Source of the DNA: Allobosea sp. BK604
Lineage (GTDB): Bacteria > Pseudomonadota > Alphaproteobacteria > Rhizobiales > Beijerinckiaceae
DNA length: 64,000 nt
Assembly: GCF_004341515.1 (NCBI RefSeq)
Contig: NZ_SLZF01000003.1
Span: 726,768-790,767 of the forward strand
Direction: 5' to 3'
The position numbers were made by a program, and so were the translations under genes. The notes under the pieces were generated by a model that searched no databases, was not told the DNA's origin, and saw only the letters and a program-made list of their open reading frames with translations. The stretch's first letter is position 1. The number at the start of each line of letters is the position of its first letter. Below are positions 16,386 through 26,681 of this stretch, one piece after another.

Positions 16386-17741
16386 ATGGCCGGTCAACGA
16401 CAGAAGCGGCCCGAGCCGGCTGCAGCGCCCCCGGCCGAGGATGTCCCTGGCCTGCCGGCGCGGCGGCTCGCGGCGACGCTGATCGATGAGGTGCTGCGCG
16501 CCGGCACGGCGCTCGACGAGACCTATGAGCGCATGGCGCCGGGCTTCGGCCTCGAAGCTGCCGACGCAGCCCTGGCGCGCGCGATCGCCATCACGACCTT
16601 CCGCCGGCTCGGAACGATCCAGAACGCGATCAACGACCGGCTCGAACGCGGCAGCCCGCGTAATTCCGGCCCTTTCGAGCCGATCCTGGCGGCCGCCGCC
16701 GCGCAAATCCTCTTCCTCGACGTGCCCGATCACGCCGCCGTCGACCTCGCGATCCGGCATCTCCATGAGGATGGACGCTCGTCGCGCTATGCCTCCCTCG
16801 GCAACGCCATCCTGCGCCGCCTCGCCCGCGAGCGCGAGGCGATCCTGGCCGAGGCGGTCGATCCGTTCGAGGACACGCCGCCCTGGCTCGCGGAAAGCTG
16901 GCAGGTCGCCTATGGCGAAACGGCCGCGGCCGCCATCGCAAAGGCCCATGCCGAGGAGCCACCGCTCGACATCTCCGTGAAATCGGACGCTGCCGGCTGG
17001 GCCGAGAAGCTCGGCGGCATCGTCCTGCCGACCGGCTCGGTACGGCTGCGCGAGCGCGCGCCCGTCACCAGCCTGCCCGGCTTCGACGAGGGCGAGTGGT
17101 GGGTGCAGGACGCCGCCGCCGCACTGCCCGCGCTGCTGCTCCAGCCCAAGCCGGGCGAGCGCATCGCCGATCTCTGCGCCGCCCCCGGCGGCAAGACCGC
17201 CCAGCTCGCCGCGATCGGCGCGAACGTCACGGCGGTCGACCGCTCCGGCCCGCGCCTGCGCCGCCTGCGCGCTAATCTGGAGCGGCTGAAGCTCTCCGCC
17301 GAGATCGTCACGGCCGATGCCGCCACTTGGCAGGCCGAGCCCTTCGACGCGATCCTGCTCGATGCGCCCTGCAGCGCCACCGGCACGATCCGCCGCCATC
17401 CCGATGTCGCCTGGAGCAAGTCCGAGGAGGATCGCGACCGCCTCGCCGCGCTGCAGACGCGCCTTCTCGAGGCAGCGGCGAAACTGGTGAAGCCCGGCGG
17501 CCGGCTGGTCTATTGCACCTGCTCGCTCGAGCCGCAGGAGGGCGAGCGCCAGGCCGAGGCATTTCTCGCCGGCCATCCCGAATTCGCCCGCTCGCCGATC
17601 AGGCCTGAGGAGATCGGCGGGCTCGGCGAGGCGATCACCGCCCAAGGCGATCTGCGCACCTTGCCCCACCAGCTCGGCGACGAAATTCCGCGACTTTCGG
17701 GATGGGCGGGATTTTACGCAACCCGGCTGATCAGGCTATGA
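16386..17741 (+). CDS. RsmB/NOP-family rRNA (cytosine-5) methyltransferase
   Basis: 451 residues: a NusB-like helical N-terminal domain (about 30-160) and a SAM-dependent methyltransferase domain. The SAM site is IADLCAAPGGKTAQLAAIG. The two family cysteines appear as DAPCSATGTIRRHPDVAW and YCTCSLEPQEGE, the second being the catalytic nucleophile. It probably methylates 16S rRNA (RsmB-type, C967 in E. coli numbering). The ATG at 16386 directly follows the htpX stop. Length matches the family. Confidence 0.9.
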   Translation: MAGQRQKRPEPAAAPPAEDVPGLPARRLAATLIDEVLRAGTALDETYERMAPGFGLEAADAALARAIAITTFRRLGTIQNAINDRLERGSPRNSGPFEPILAAAAAQILFLDVPDHAAVDLAIRHLHEDGRSSRYASLGNAILRRLAREREAILAEAVDPFEDTPPWLAESWQVAYGETAAAAIAKAHAEEPPLDISVKSDAAGWAEKLGGIVLPTGSVRLRERAPVTSLPGFDEGEWWVQDAAAALPALLLQPKPGERIADLCAAPGGKTAQLAAIGANVTAVDRSGPRLRRLRANLERLKLSAEIVTADAATWQAEPFDAILLDAPCSATGTIRRHPDVAWSKSEEDRDRLAALQTRLLEAAAKLVKPGGRLVYCTCSLEPQEGERQAEAFLAGHPEFARSPIRPEEIGGLGEAITAQGDLRTLPHQLGDEIPRLSGWAGFYATRLIRL

Positions 17742-17797
17742 CGGAGGCGGGATTCGCGGCCGCACCGCGATAGCGCGAGACGGGGTGAGCTGGGGCA

Positions 17798-19525
17798 TTG
17801 AGCGGCTGGTCGGAGCGACGGGGACTTGCCCAAGCCGCAATCGGGCGGGCCGCGCGGCGCACGCGCGGCAACCTCGTTGGCGCGACCCGCAGGCTCTGGC
17901 CGTTCGGCCGGCTGAAGGCGACGCGCCTGCTCTTCGCGCCGCATGACCTGCGCACCGCGGACCCGACCACAGCCGGCGATATCTACGCCGGCTATTTCGC
18001 CTTTGCGGGGCGCACCCTGCGCACCCATGGCGACTCGCCCTTCGAGGTCGAGGCGCCGAGCGAAGCCTGGTCTGAAGCATTCTACGGCTTCGGCTGGCTG
18101 CGTCATATGCGCGCCGCCGATACCGCGATTGCCCGTGCCAATGCTCGCGCACTGGTCGAGGAGTTCATGAGCAAGCGCCGCTGGCGCCACGAGATCGCCC
18201 GGCGTCCGGCGGTCGCGGCGCGGCGGCTGATGTCCTTCCTGTCGCATTCGCCGCTGCTGCTCGAAGGCGCCGACCATGTCTTTTACGAGCGCTTCATCCG
18301 TCATGTCTCCAGGCTGACCGAGCAATTATCGCTCGATCTCGCCGGCGCGGTCGAAGGCTTCGCCCGGCTGCAATGCCTCGCCGCCGTCACCTTCGCCGCG
18401 ATCTGCCTCGACGGCCAGGAGCGGCGCTTGCGACGCTACGAGGCGGCGCTCTCCGACGAGCTCGACCACCAGATCCTGCCCGATGGCGGCCATCTCAGCC
18501 GCAACCCGCGCCTGATGATCGAGCTTTTGCTCGACCTGCTGCCGCTGCGCGAGACCCTTTCGGCGCGCGGGCTCGAGCCGCCGCGCAGCGTGATCATGGC
18601 GATCGAGCGGATGATGCCGCATTTGCGCCTGTTCCGTCACGGCGACGGCGCGCTGGCGCTGTTCAACGGCATGGGCGTGACCCCGCCCGATCTGATGGCG
18701 ACTCTCGCGGCTTACGACGACGCCCGCGGCAAGCCGATCGAGCACGCCGCCTATTCCGGCTATGACCGGCTGAATGCCGGCCGCAGCGTCGTTGTCGTCG
18801 ATGCCGGCCCGCCGCCGCGCGGCGCGAATTCGATCGAGGCCCATGCCGGCTGCCTCGCCTTCGAACTCTCCAGCGCTGCCCAGCGCATCATCGTCAATTG
18901 CGGCGCCAGCCGCTTCGGCCCGACCGAGCTGAAGCTCGCCACCCGCAGCACCGCCGCGCATTCGACCGTGGTTCTGGCCGCGCGTTCGAGCGCCGTCTTC
19001 GGCCTCGTTCTCGGCGATTATCGCATCGTCTCCGGCGCCAGGGATGTCCGCGTCGCGCGCCAGGATACCGAAGCCGGGCAGGAATGGATCGCGAGCCATG
19101 ATGGCTATCGCCGCGCCTTCGGTGCCGTGCATACGCGCCGTCTGGTGCTGAGCAAGGACGGCGCCTCGCTCACCGGCGAGGATGAGATTGCCCTCAGTGC
19201 CGTGCATGGCAGCCTGCCTGCCACGGCGCGCTTCCACCTGCACCCGTCGATCAGGCCGAGCCTGATCCGCGAGGGCGAGGGCGCGCTGCTGGCGCTGCCC
19301 TCCGGCGAGGTCTGGGCCTTCGAGGCCTCCGGCCTCAAGGTCGCTATCGAGGAGAGCATCTTCCTCGCCGCGGCCGACGGCAAGCGGCGCACCGAGCAGC
19401 TCGTCGTCAGCTATGACGCCGTGAGCAAACCGCAGATCGCCTGGCGCTTCGCCCGCATCGGCACGGCCCAGCACGGCGGCCGTGCGGCCGGAAGCGCCGG
19501 CCAGGCGGCGCCCCTTCCGCTCTGA
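17798..19525 (+). CDS. Heparinase II/III-like protein
   Basis: 575 residues. The C-terminal half has the heparinase II/III beta-sandwich hallmarks ([20 protein letters not shown], then [11 protein letters not shown], then AHSTVVL). The N-terminal half is an alpha/alpha toroid-like region ([12 protein letters not shown]). There is no signal peptide, and in Alphaproteobacteria this gene usually sits between rsmB-like and purH genes, as here. The polysaccharide acted on, if any, is unknown. The only start in frame near the homologous region is the TTG at 17798. Confidence 0.83.
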   Translation: MSGWSERRGLAQAAIGRAARRTRGNLVGATRRLWPFGRLKATRLLFAPHDLRTADPTTAGDIYAGYFAFAGRTLRTHGDSPFEVEAPSEAWSEAFYGFGWLRHMRAADTAIARANARALVEEFMSKRRWRHEIARRPAVAARRLMSFLSHSPLLLEGADHVFYERFIRHVSRLTEQLSLDLAGAVEGFARLQCLAAVTFAAICLDGQERRLRRYEAALSDELDHQILPDGGHLSRNPRLMIELLLDLLPLRETLSARGLEPPRSVIMAIERMMPHLRLFRHGDGALALFNGMGVTPPDLMATLAAYDDARGKPIEHAAYSGYDRLNAGRSVVVVDAGPPPRGANSIEAHAGCLAFELSSAAQRIIVNCGASRFGPTELKLATRSTAAHSTVVLAARSSAVFGLVLGDYRIVSGARDVRVARQDTEAGQEWIASHDGYRRAFGAVHTRRLVLSKDGASLTGEDEIALSAVHGSLPATARFHLHPSIRPSLIREGEGALLALPSGEVWAFEASGLKVAIEESIFLAAADGKRRTEQLVVSYDAVSKPQIAWRFARIGTAQHGGRAAGSAGQAAPLPL

Positions 19526-19628
19526 GCCCGGCACAGGGCCGCTGTCCGGGTGCTGCGCTTTGCAGAAGCGGCCGAGCGTGATAGGCCGCGCCCGAGCTGC
19601 CTTCCCTCGACCTTTTGGACCAGATCTG

Positions 19629-21221
19629 ATGCCGACAGAGCTCCGCCGCGTCGAACGCGCCCTCCTTTCCGTTTCCGACAAGAGCGGCCTGATCGACTTC
19701 GCGCGTGCGCTGCACAAGCTCGGTGTCGCGCTGATCTCGACCGGCGGCACCGCCAAGGCGATCGCCGAGGCCGGCCTGCCCGTCACCGACGTCTCCGATC
19801 TCACCGGCTTCCCCGAGATGATGGATGGCCGCGTCAAGACGCTCCATCCCAAGGTCCATGGCGGCCTGCTTGCCATCCGCTCGCATCCCGAGCACCAGGC
19901 CTCGATGATCGGCCACGGCATCGCGCCGATCGACCTGCTCGTCGTCAACCTATACCCGTTCGAGGCGACGGTCGCCGCAGGCAAGGGCTATGACGACTGC
20001 ATCGAGAACATCGATATCGGCGGCCCTGCGATGATCCGCGCCGCCGCCAAGAATCACCAGGACGTCACTGTGGTGGTCGACGCCTCCGATTATGCCGCCG
20101 TGCTCAGCGAACTCGAGGCGCAGAAGGGCGCGACCACGCTGACGCTGCGCCGCAGGCTGGCCCAGAAGGCCTATGCCCGCACGGCCGCCTATGATTCCGC
20201 GATTTCGAACTGGTTCGCCGGCGAACTCGCCGAGACTTCGCCGGCCTATCGCGGCCTCGGCGGCAGCCTGGCCGAGACGCTGCGCTACGGCGAGAACCCG
20301 CATCAATGGGCCGCCTTCTACCGCACGCCCGAGCAGCGCCCCGGTGTCGCGACCGCGCGGCAGGTCCAGGGCAAGCAGCTCTCCTACAACAACATCAACG
20401 ATACCGACGCCGCCTTCGAATGCGTCGCCGAGTTCGATCCGAAGGCGTCCTCCGCCTGCGTCATCGTCAAGCACGCCAATCCCTGCGGCGTCGCCACCGG
20501 CGACTCGCTGCTCGAGGCCTATGAGCGCGCATTACGCTGTGACCCGGTCTCGGCCTTCGGCGGCATCGTCGCGCTTAACCAGAAGCTCGACGCTCAGGCG
20601 GCGAAGAAGATCGTCGAGATCTTCACCGAGGTGATCATCGCCCCCGAGGCCGACGAGGAAGCGGTCGCCATGATCGCCGCCAAGAAGAACCTGCGCCTGC
20701 TGCTCACCGGCGGCCTGCCCGATCCGCGCGCCGTCGGCCTCTCGCTGCGCACTGTCGCGGGCGGCTTCCTGACCCAGGCCCGTGACAATGCCGTGGTCGA
20801 CGACATGGAGCTTCAGGTCGTGACCAAACGCGCGCCGAGCGAGGCTGAGCTCGCGGATCTGCGCTTCGCCTTCCGCGTCGCCAAGCACGTCAAGTCGAAC
20901 GCCATCGTCTATGCCAAGGACCTCGCCACGGTCGGCATCGGCGCCGGCCAGATGAGCCGCGTCGATTCCTCGCGCATCGCCGCCTGGAAGGCGAGCGAGG
21001 CCGCCAAGGCGGCCGGTTTGAGCGAGACACTCGCCAAGGGCGCGGTCGTCGCCTCCGACGCCTTCTTCCCCTTCGCCGACGGCCTGCTGGCCGCCGCTGA
21101 GGCCGGCGCCACCGCCGTGATCCAGCCCGGCGGCTCGATGCGCGACGACGAGGTGATCAAGGCCGCCGACGAGGCCGGCCTCGCCATGGTCTTCACCGGC
21201 CATCGCCATTTCCGGCACTGA
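19629..21221 (+). CDS. purH: Bifunctional AICAR formyltransferase / IMP cyclohydrolase PurH
   Basis: 530 residues, normal for PurH. The N-terminal MGS-like IMP cyclohydrolase domain contains [18 protein letters not shown] and [14 protein letters not shown]. The C-terminal AICAR transformylase domain contains [14 protein letters not shown] and [14 protein letters not shown] with the catalytic Lys-His. It performs the last two steps of purine biosynthesis. The ATG at 19629 removes a 49-codon upstream extension that lacks similarity. Confidence 0.97.
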   Translation: MPTELRRVERALLSVSDKSGLIDFARALHKLGVALISTGGTAKAIAEAGLPVTDVSDLTGFPEMMDGRVKTLHPKVHGGLLAIRSHPEHQASMIGHGIAPIDLLVVNLYPFEATVAAGKGYDDCIENIDIGGPAMIRAAAKNHQDVTVVVDASDYAAVLSELEAQKGATTLTLRRRLAQKAYARTAAYDSAISNWFAGELAETSPAYRGLGGSLAETLRYGENPHQWAAFYRTPEQRPGVATARQVQGKQLSYNNINDTDAAFECVAEFDPKASSACVIVKHANPCGVATGDSLLEAYERALRCDPVSAFGGIVALNQKLDAQAAKKIVEIFTEVIIAPEADEEAVAMIAAKKNLRLLLTGGLPDPRAVGLSLRTVAGGFLTQARDNAVVDDMELQVVTKRAPSEAELADLRFAFRVAKHVKSNAIVYAKDLATVGIGAGQMSRVDSSRIAAWKASEAAKAAGLSETLAKGAVVASDAFFPFADGLLAAAEAGATAVIQPGGSMRDDEVIKAADEAGLAMVFTGHRHFRH

Positions 21222-21239
21222 GCCAGGCCACACACTCTC

Positions 21240-21352
21240 CCGTTCCCCGGGCCGGAGTGCAGCGTAGCGCCGGGAGCCATCTCGGAGCGCCGGAGGCTTG
21301 CGCTGGATCCAGGGTCTGAGCGGCGGAAGCCGCTGGCCCGGGATGACGCTGA
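21240..21352. repeat. Probable dispersed intergenic repeat
   Basis: The stretch between purH and the LtrA gene reads as the familiar rhizobial intergenic sequence with GGATCCAGGGTCTGAG, an inner palindrome GCGGCGGAAGCCGC and CCCGGGATGACGC. It has no coding potential. A related but shorter piece ending CGCAATGAC lies at 23408-23485. Assignment is by style only. Confidence 0.35.
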
Positions 21353-21410
21353 CCGCTTCCCGCCCGGCCGCATCTTGTTTTAGGGTGGCGTCGCTGAGGA
21401 TGGGGCTGGG

Positions 21411-22592
21411 ATGACGGAGAGCAAAACCAGGCGCGGTCTGCTGCGCCAGCGTGTCGAGCACCAGCACAACAAGGTCAGCTTCGTCGAGCTGTTCTTCGAT
21501 CTGGTCTTCGTCTTCGCGATCACCCAGATCTCGCATACCCTGCTAGAGCATTTCTCACCGCTCGGGCTGGCGCAGGCAGCGCTTCTGCTCGGCGCCGTCT
21601 GGTGGGTCTGGATCTATACGAGCTGGGTGACCAACTGGCTCGATCCGGATCATATCGGCGTGCGGCTGATGCTGTTCGCGCTGATGTTTCTCGGCCTGCT
21701 GCTCTCGACCTCGCTGCCCGAGGCCTTTGCCGAGAAGGGTCTTCTCTTCTCCGGCGCCTATGCGGCGATGCAGATCGGCCGCTCCGCCTTCACCATGTGG
21801 TGCCTGAAGCGGCGTAGCCCCGAGAATTACCGCAACTTCCGGCGCATCACCGTCTGGCTCCTGTTCTCCGGCTGTTTCTGGATCGCCGGCGGGCTTGCCG
21901 AGGGCAACCTGCGCTTCGCGCTCTGGGCCGTGGCGCTCGGGCTCGAATATGTCTCGCCCTCGCTCGGCTTCTACGTGCCGGGCCTCGGCCGCTCGAGCAC
22001 GGCCGACTGGGATGTCGAAGGCGGGCATTTCGCCGAGCGCTGCGCGCTCTTCATCATCATCGCGCTCGGCGAATCCGTGCTCGTCACCGGGGCGACCTTC
22101 GCCAAGCTCCCCGCCACGCCGGAGGTCACGCTCGCCTTCGCCAATTCCTTCCTGAGCTCGGTCGCGATGTGGTGGATCTATTTCAACATCGGCGCCGAAC
22201 GCGCCAGCGAGCGCATCGCCCATTCCGACGACCCCGGCCGGATCGCCCGCCTCGCCTATACCTATATCCACCTGCTGCTTGTCGCCGGCATCATCCTGGT
22301 CGCGGTCGGCGACGAATATGTCCTCGCCCATCCCGCCGGGCATACCGACGCGAAGACGGCGATCGCGGTCATCGCGGGCCCGGGCTTCTATCTGCTCGGC
22401 AACCTGCTCTTCAAGAAAGTCACCGCTGGCTGGTACCCGCTCTCGCATGTGGTCGGGCTCGCGCTTCTCGCCCTGCTCACGCCGCTTGCCGCGCTGCTGC
22501 CGCCGCTCGGCTTCAGCATCGGCGCTACCATCGTGCTGATCGTCGTCGCAGCCTGGGAGACGATCTCGCTACGATCAGTGCGGACAGCGTGA
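21411..22592 (+). CDS. Low-temperature-requirement A (LtrA) family membrane protein
   Basis: 393 residues with about ten or eleven hydrophobic segments. The family signature is at the N-terminus: VSFVELFFDLVFVFAITQIS, followed by WWVWIYTSWVTNWLDPD. A second landmark is FAERCALFIIIALGESVLVTG. LtrA proteins are inner-membrane proteins of unknown biochemical role. The start at 21411 leaves a short basic N-terminal tail before the signature. It is followed closely by a small membrane protein gene. Confidence 0.9.
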   Translation: MTESKTRRGLLRQRVEHQHNKVSFVELFFDLVFVFAITQISHTLLEHFSPLGLAQAALLLGAVWWVWIYTSWVTNWLDPDHIGVRLMLFALMFLGLLLSTSLPEAFAEKGLLFSGAYAAMQIGRSAFTMWCLKRRSPENYRNFRRITVWLLFSGCFWIAGGLAEGNLRFALWAVALGLEYVSPSLGFYVPGLGRSSTADWDVEGGHFAERCALFIIIALGESVLVTGATFAKLPATPEVTLAFANSFLSSVAMWWIYFNIGAERASERIAHSDDPGRIARLAYTYIHLLLVAGIILVAVGDEYVLAHPAGHTDAKTAIAVIAGPGFYLLGNLLFKKVTAGWYPLSHVVGLALLALLTPLAALLPPLGFSIGATIVLIVVAAWETISLRSVRTA

Positions 22593-22648
22593 TGGTGCCC
22601 AAAAGCCAACGTCCACTCTTCGGCATCACGCAGAAGGAGGCCATCTGA

Positions 22649-22927
22649 ATGCACACGGTCAAGGTCATGGCCGGAGGCTTCGCGCTGCTCGGCGTGCTGC
22701 TCCTGCTGGCGCCCCGACTGAGCGCCGCCGGCAATAATCCGATCGCCTTCGCGGTCAGGATCTTTCTGCCGCTATGGCTGGTGCTCTCGCTGGTCAACAT
22801 GGCCGTGGGCATCAACCGCGCCGGCTATACGCTCGCGCAGGAATCGCCGATCCTGCTCCTCGTCTTCGGCGTGCCGGCGCTCGCCGCCTGGCTGATCCGC
22901 TGGCGTTTTGGAAAGCCTTCCGCATGA
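22649..22927 (+). CDS. Small three-helix membrane protein
   Basis: A 92-residue protein with three hydrophobic segments (about 5-24, 35-54 and 67-84) and little else. It is not recognised beyond resembling small alphaproteobacterial membrane proteins. The ATG lies 15 bases after a good GGAGG (22637 region), and the stop overlaps the next start as ATGA. It is therefore translated with the downstream editing protein and probably with the LtrA gene upstream. No function can be given. Confidence 0.75.
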   Translation: MHTVKVMAGGFALLGVLLLLAPRLSAAGNNPIAFAVRIFLPLWLVLSLVNMAVGINRAGYTLAQESPILLLVFGVPALAAWLIRWRFGKPSA

Positions 22928-23391
22928 GCCTCGATTCCGTCAAAGCCTTCTTCGCCGAACAGGCACCCGACATCGCCATCATCGAAACGCAGGAGAGCAG
23001 CGCCACCGTCACGCTCGCCGCAGCGGCGCATGGCGTCGAGCCTGCGCGGATCGCCAAGACGCTCTCGCTCAGGATCGGCGACAAGGTCGTGCTGGTGGTG
23101 ACGAGCGGCATCGGCCGCCTCGACAACCGCAAGGCCAAGGCCACTTTCGGCGGCAAGCCACGCATGCTGGATGCGCAGGAGGTCGTCGCCATCACCGGGC
23201 ATCCGGTCGGCGGCGTCTGCCCCTTCGGGCTGCCGAGCCCGCTCCCGGTCTATTGCGACATCTCGCTGAAAGCCTTCGACGAGGTCGTCCCCGCCGCCGG
23301 CTCGACCCAGAGCGCGCTCCGGATCAGCCCCGAGCGCATGGTCGCGCTGACCGGGGCGGAATGGGTCGATGTCTGCCAGGAGCCGGAGTGA
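22924..23391 (+). CDS. YbaK/ProX-type aminoacyl-tRNA editing protein
   Basis: A 155-residue single YbaK/EbsC domain, which hydrolyses mischarged Cys- or Ala-tRNAPro in trans. Family features are a conserved Lys in ARIAKTLSLRIGDKVVLVV, RLDNRKAKATFG, and the loop HPVGGVCPFGLPSPLPVYCD. The ATG at 22924 overlaps the upstream stop; longer upstream reading is a shadow. It is cytosolic. Whether Cys-tRNA or Ala-tRNA is edited cannot be decided here. Confidence 0.88.
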   Translation: MSLDSVKAFFAEQAPDIAIIETQESSATVTLAAAAHGVEPARIAKTLSLRIGDKVVLVVTSGIGRLDNRKAKATFGGKPRMLDAQEVVAITGHPVGGVCPFGLPSPLPVYCDISLKAFDEVVPAAGSTQSALRISPERMVALTGAEWVDVCQEPE

Positions 23392-23504
23392 AAGACTGAT
23401 GGAGGCATCGCACGTCAGGGGCGGCAGCGCGCTACGTCCCCCTGGATTGCGTCGTCGCTACGCTCCTCGCAATGACCCGCAGGAAATGACGTGTCGGAAT
23501 CGCC

Positions 23505-24308
23505 TCAGGCCTTGCCGCCGACGCGCTCGATCAGCGCCATGGCCGCCGCCGGATTGCGGACCTTGTCGCCGCTGATCACGTAGAGGAAGACGTCGCGCCC
23601 GGTCTTCGCCTCGGCAGGCGCCGCGACCGCCTCCAGGTCCTTGGGCATTCCGCCCTCGGCCCAGCTCTTCGCCCGTTTCGCCCAGGCGTCGAGTTCCTTG
23701 GCCGAATAGCCCTGCGGCTCGGCCTCCTTCGTGCCCATGATCCGGGCATAGACGAAGGGCGCCGTCGCATCGGCGATCTGGGTGAACTTTGAATCCGCCG
23801 CGGTGATCACGGCGACACCATGCTCCTTGAGCAGCGCGATGAAATCCGGCGAGCGGAAGCTGTCATGCCGGACCTCGACCGCGTGACGGATCTCGCGGCC
23901 ATCGACCGATTTCGGCAGGAGCTTGAGAAAAGCCTCGAAATCCTTCGGGTCGAACTGCTTGGTCGGCATGAATTGCCAGTTGATCGGCCCGAGCTTCTCC
24001 TTCAGCTCGAGCAGGCCGCCCATGATGAATTTCTCGATCGAGGGCCCGGCCTCGGCCAGCACCCGGCGATTGGTGATGTAGCGCGAGCCCTTCAGGGCGA
24101 AGACGAAACCCTCCGGCGTCTCCTCGCGCCATTTTGCAAAGCTTTCGGGCTTCTGCGAGCCGTAATAGGTGCCGTTGATCTCGATCGACGTGAGCTTGCC
24201 GGAGGCATATTCCAGCTCGCGCTTCTGCGGCAGGTCGCCGGGATAGAATTCGCCGCGCCAGGGCTCGAAGACCCAACCGCCGATGCCGACCCTGATCTTG
24301 CCAGACAT
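23505..24308 (-). CDS. DUF72 family protein
   Basis: A 267-residue TIM-barrel-like DUF72 (YecE) protein. It opens with KIRVGIGGWVFEPWRGEFYP and continues with SIEINGTYYGSQKPESFAKW and FALKGSRYITN; the core shows HAVEVRHDSFRS. The family is widespread and its activity is unproven. The ATG at 24308 follows GGGAGGGAAGG. It is a single gene, and the 242 bases upstream hold only the palindromic element at 24452-24551. Confidence 0.9.
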   Translation of the reverse strand: MSGKIRVGIGGWVFEPWRGEFYPGDLPQKRELEYASGKLTSIEINGTYYGSQKPESFAKWREETPEGFVFALKGSRYITNRRVLAEAGPSIEKFIMGGLLELKEKLGPINWQFMPTKQFDPKDFEAFLKLLPKSVDGREIRHAVEVRHDSFRSPDFIALLKEHGVAVITAADSKFTQIADATAPFVYARIMGTKEAEPQGYSAKELDAWAKRAKSWAEGGMPKDLEAVAAPAEAKTGRDVFLYVISGDKVRNPAAAMALIERVGGKA

Positions 24309-24451
24309 GGCCTTCCCTCCCGAGCGTCATAGCCTGCGGCGCGCGCCCGCCGGACGCCAACACCGCGGCGTCACGATGGTTCCCGCTTCGCGTCCTGTCT
24401 ACTGACACCGTGATGCGACGGCGATTGTCAGGAGCGGGCCGGTCCCACCTG

Positions 24452-24551
24452 GAGCATTTTCGAGCGAAGTGGATCCCGGTTCGCCTAAAGAAAATGTGTT
24501 AGAACAAAGGGATAGAGAATTTTCGCGATTCGGAGAATCGCGGAAATGCTC
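24452..24551. repeat. Palindromic intergenic element with inner hairpin
   Basis: Ends are inverted (GAGCATTTTC at 24452 and GGAAATGCTC at 24542-24551). Inside, CGCGATTC-GGA-GAATCGCG (24524-24542) is a perfect hairpin. This is a common style of rhizobial repeat. Its right end abuts the stop codon of the DapA-superfamily gene at 24551, so it may act as the 3' end of the long minus-strand operon. Confidence 0.6.
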
Positions 24552-25492
24552 TAGCGCAATGCCGAGATCAGCTGCGGCAGCAGCTCCGCCTCGGCTTTCA
24601 GCACATCGGCGAAGACGCGCTCCATCTCGGCGAGTCCGAACGGCGTCGGGGTCAGGTCGGCGCCACGATCATGCACGGCGTCGAAGCCCAGCCGACGCGC
24701 CATGACCCGCTTGCCGTAGACGAGGATGTTCGGGATCGAGCGCGTCATGAACACGACAAGCGGCAGGATCTCCTTGTGCAGCCGCTCGGCCAGCGCGAGC
24801 GCGGCCGCATCACCCGAGCTGAGCGCCTCAAAGAGCGCGACCTGGATCGCCAGGCAATCCGGCGCCGGGATCAGCCCCGCCCCGCCGCTGCGCATCAGCG
24901 CGATGAACTCGACCCCGCCATGGCCGCCGAAGGCATCGACCTCTCCGCCGAGCGCCTCCAGCACGCGGGCGATATCGACCGACGTGCCCTCGGCCTTCAG
25001 CAGGGTGATGTTGGCATGGCGCCGGACCAGCTCGGTCAGCCCCTCCGGCGAGAGGTAGCTGTCGAGATTGACCGGGTTGTTCTGGATCGCCACCGGCAGC
25101 GAGAGCCCGTCGGCGATCACGCCGAAATGGCGCTGGAGATCGGCCTCCGAATGGCCCTTGCCGGGCGGCGGCTGCAGGATCACCCAATCCGCGCCGTTCG
25201 CCGCGGCCATTCTGGCGAAGGCGATCTGCGCCGCCGGATCCTGTTCGGCGATCGTCACCGCATAGGGCACGCGGCCGGCAATGGCGGCGCCGACGAGCTC
25301 GACCACCTCCTGCCGCTCTGCCGTGCTGATCCGATTGACCTCGGTGACGAGGCCGAGCACCGCGATGCCATGCGCGCCTGCATCGATGCAATGCTCGACC
25401 TGCGCCCGCATCGCGGCATGGTCCAGCCGCCTGCCGCGGTCGAAGAAGGCGTAGAGGATTGGGTAGACGCCCCGGAAACGGCGCTGGCTCAT
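24551..25492 (-). CDS. DapA-superfamily aldolase/dehydratase (first of two)
   Basis: A 313-residue TIM-barrel of the dihydrodipicolinate synthase/N-acetylneuraminate lyase superfamily. The Schiff-base Lys is Lys166 in ITLLKAEG. The position of the usual catalytic Tyr is Gln137 (VAIQNNP where YN is normal). It opens with RFRGVYPILYAFFDRGRRLD. In an operon with a lactonase and an enolase-superfamily protein, it may dehydrate or cleave a 2-keto-3-deoxy sugar acid. The ATG at 25492 is 13 bases after the upstream stop. The gene ends inside a palindromic repeat. Confidence 0.8.
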   Translation of the reverse strand: MSQRRFRGVYPILYAFFDRGRRLDHAAMRAQVEHCIDAGAHGIAVLGLVTEVNRISTAERQEVVELVGAAIAGRVPYAVTIAEQDPAAQIAFARMAAANGADWVILQPPPGKGHSEADLQRHFGVIADGLSLPVAIQNNPVNLDSYLSPEGLTELVRRHANITLLKAEGTSVDIARVLEALGGEVDAFGGHGGVEFIALMRSGGAGLIPAPDCLAIQVALFEALSSGDAAALALAERLHKEILPLVVFMTRSIPNILVYGKRVMARRLGFDAVHDRGADLTPTPFGLAEMERVFADVLKAEAELLPQLISALR

Positions 25493-25505
25493 GCGTGCCC
25501 CCGCC

Positions 25506-26681
25506 TCACGCTGTCCGGATGTAGTTGAACACGTCCGGATGCGGCTCGACGCCGAGGCCCGGCCCGCTCGGCAGGCGATAGAAGCCGTCCGAGCAGCCCA
25601 TGTCGCCGACGACATAGCGCAGGTTCTTGTCGAAGATCGAGTGCTGGTACTCGTGATACGGCACGCGCTTCAGCGCCGCCGTCGCCTGCAGGCTCGCGGC
25701 CATGAAGATGCCGATGCCGATCGAGGCATGCGGGATCGTATCGACATGGAAAGCATGCGCCATCCGGCCGATATGCAGGAACTCGGTCACGCCGGTATGG
25801 CCCATCTCCGGCTGGATGATGCTCATGCAGCGCCGCTCGAAGCGTGGCCGGTACTCGTAGGTGGTGCGCCATTCCTCGCCGAGCGCCAGCGGCGTGCCGA
25901 TGCCGCGCGCGACCAGCTCCTGCCCCTCGATATCCTCGGGCTCGCAAGGCGCCTCGGCGAAATAGAGGTTATGGGCCTCGAGCCGCCGGATCAGCCGGAT
26001 CGCCTCGCCGGAGGTGAACTTCCAGTGCAGGTCGACCATCAGGTCGATTTCGGGCCCGACCGCTTCGCGCAGCGCCGCCATCTCCTTGACGATGCCGTCA
26101 TCCGACATCGCGGCGGCGAATTTGATGCCCTTGTAGCCCTTGCCGACCCATTCGACAGCGAGGTCGCAGCGCTCCCTGAGCGTCGCCTTGGGCAGGCCTG
26201 AGACATAGGCCGGAATCGCGGCGTGCCGGGTACCGCCGAGCAGGCTCGATAGCGGCCGGCCGAGACATTTGCCGTAGAGGTCCCAGATCGCGATATCGAT
26301 GCCGGCGAGGCTATCGACATAAAAGCCGCCGAAGAAGCCGCGCACCCGCATCAGATCGTAGAGATCCTCGTGCAGCACGACCGGATCGCCCGGATCGCGG
26401 CCGATCAGGACCGGGCCGAGCACCTCGTCGATGATCGAGATCACCGCCTGCGGCGCGACGATGCCATAGGTCTCGCCCCAGCCGACCTTGCCGCTCTCCG
26501 AGGTCACCTTGACCAGCACCGACATATCGCTCGTCGGGTAGATCGAGCGGTTCCCCCGGCGGATCACATAGCCCTTCTCGTTGATGCGCTCGCCCTCGCG
26601 CAGCGGCCCGAGATAGGGCACGTCGCGCGGGATCGAGATGATGAAACTTTCGACCTTGGCGATCGCATCAAGCGGCGGCAT
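25506..26681 (-). CDS. Mandelate racemase/muconate lactonizing (enolase superfamily) protein
   Basis: 391 residues: capping domain (about 1-130) and TIM-barrel. Candidate catalytic Lys is in GYKGIKFAA. Metal ligands are Asp in LMVDLHWKF, Glu in FAEAPCEPED and Glu in LALGEEWRT. A His-containing TIPHASIGIGIF matches the general base at the barrel end. Members dehydrate or cycloisomerise sugar acids. With the neighbouring lactonase and DapA-type proteins it is probably an aldonate or aldarate dehydratase. It overlaps the upstream DapA-type gene by 14 bases. Confidence 0.85.
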   Translation of the reverse strand: MPPLDAIAKVESFIISIPRDVPYLGPLREGERINEKGYVIRRGNRSIYPTSDMSVLVKVTSESGKVGWGETYGIVAPQAVISIIDEVLGPVLIGRDPGDPVVLHEDLYDLMRVRGFFGGFYVDSLAGIDIAIWDLYGKCLGRPLSSLLGGTRHAAIPAYVSGLPKATLRERCDLAVEWVGKGYKGIKFAAAMSDDGIVKEMAALREAVGPEIDLMVDLHWKFTSGEAIRLIRRLEAHNLYFAEAPCEPEDIEGQELVARGIGTPLALGEEWRTTYEYRPRFERRCMSIIQPEMGHTGVTEFLHIGRMAHAFHVDTIPHASIGIGIFMAASLQATAALKRVPYHEYQHSIFDKNLRYVVGDMGCSDGFYRLPSGPGLGVEPHPDVFNYIRTA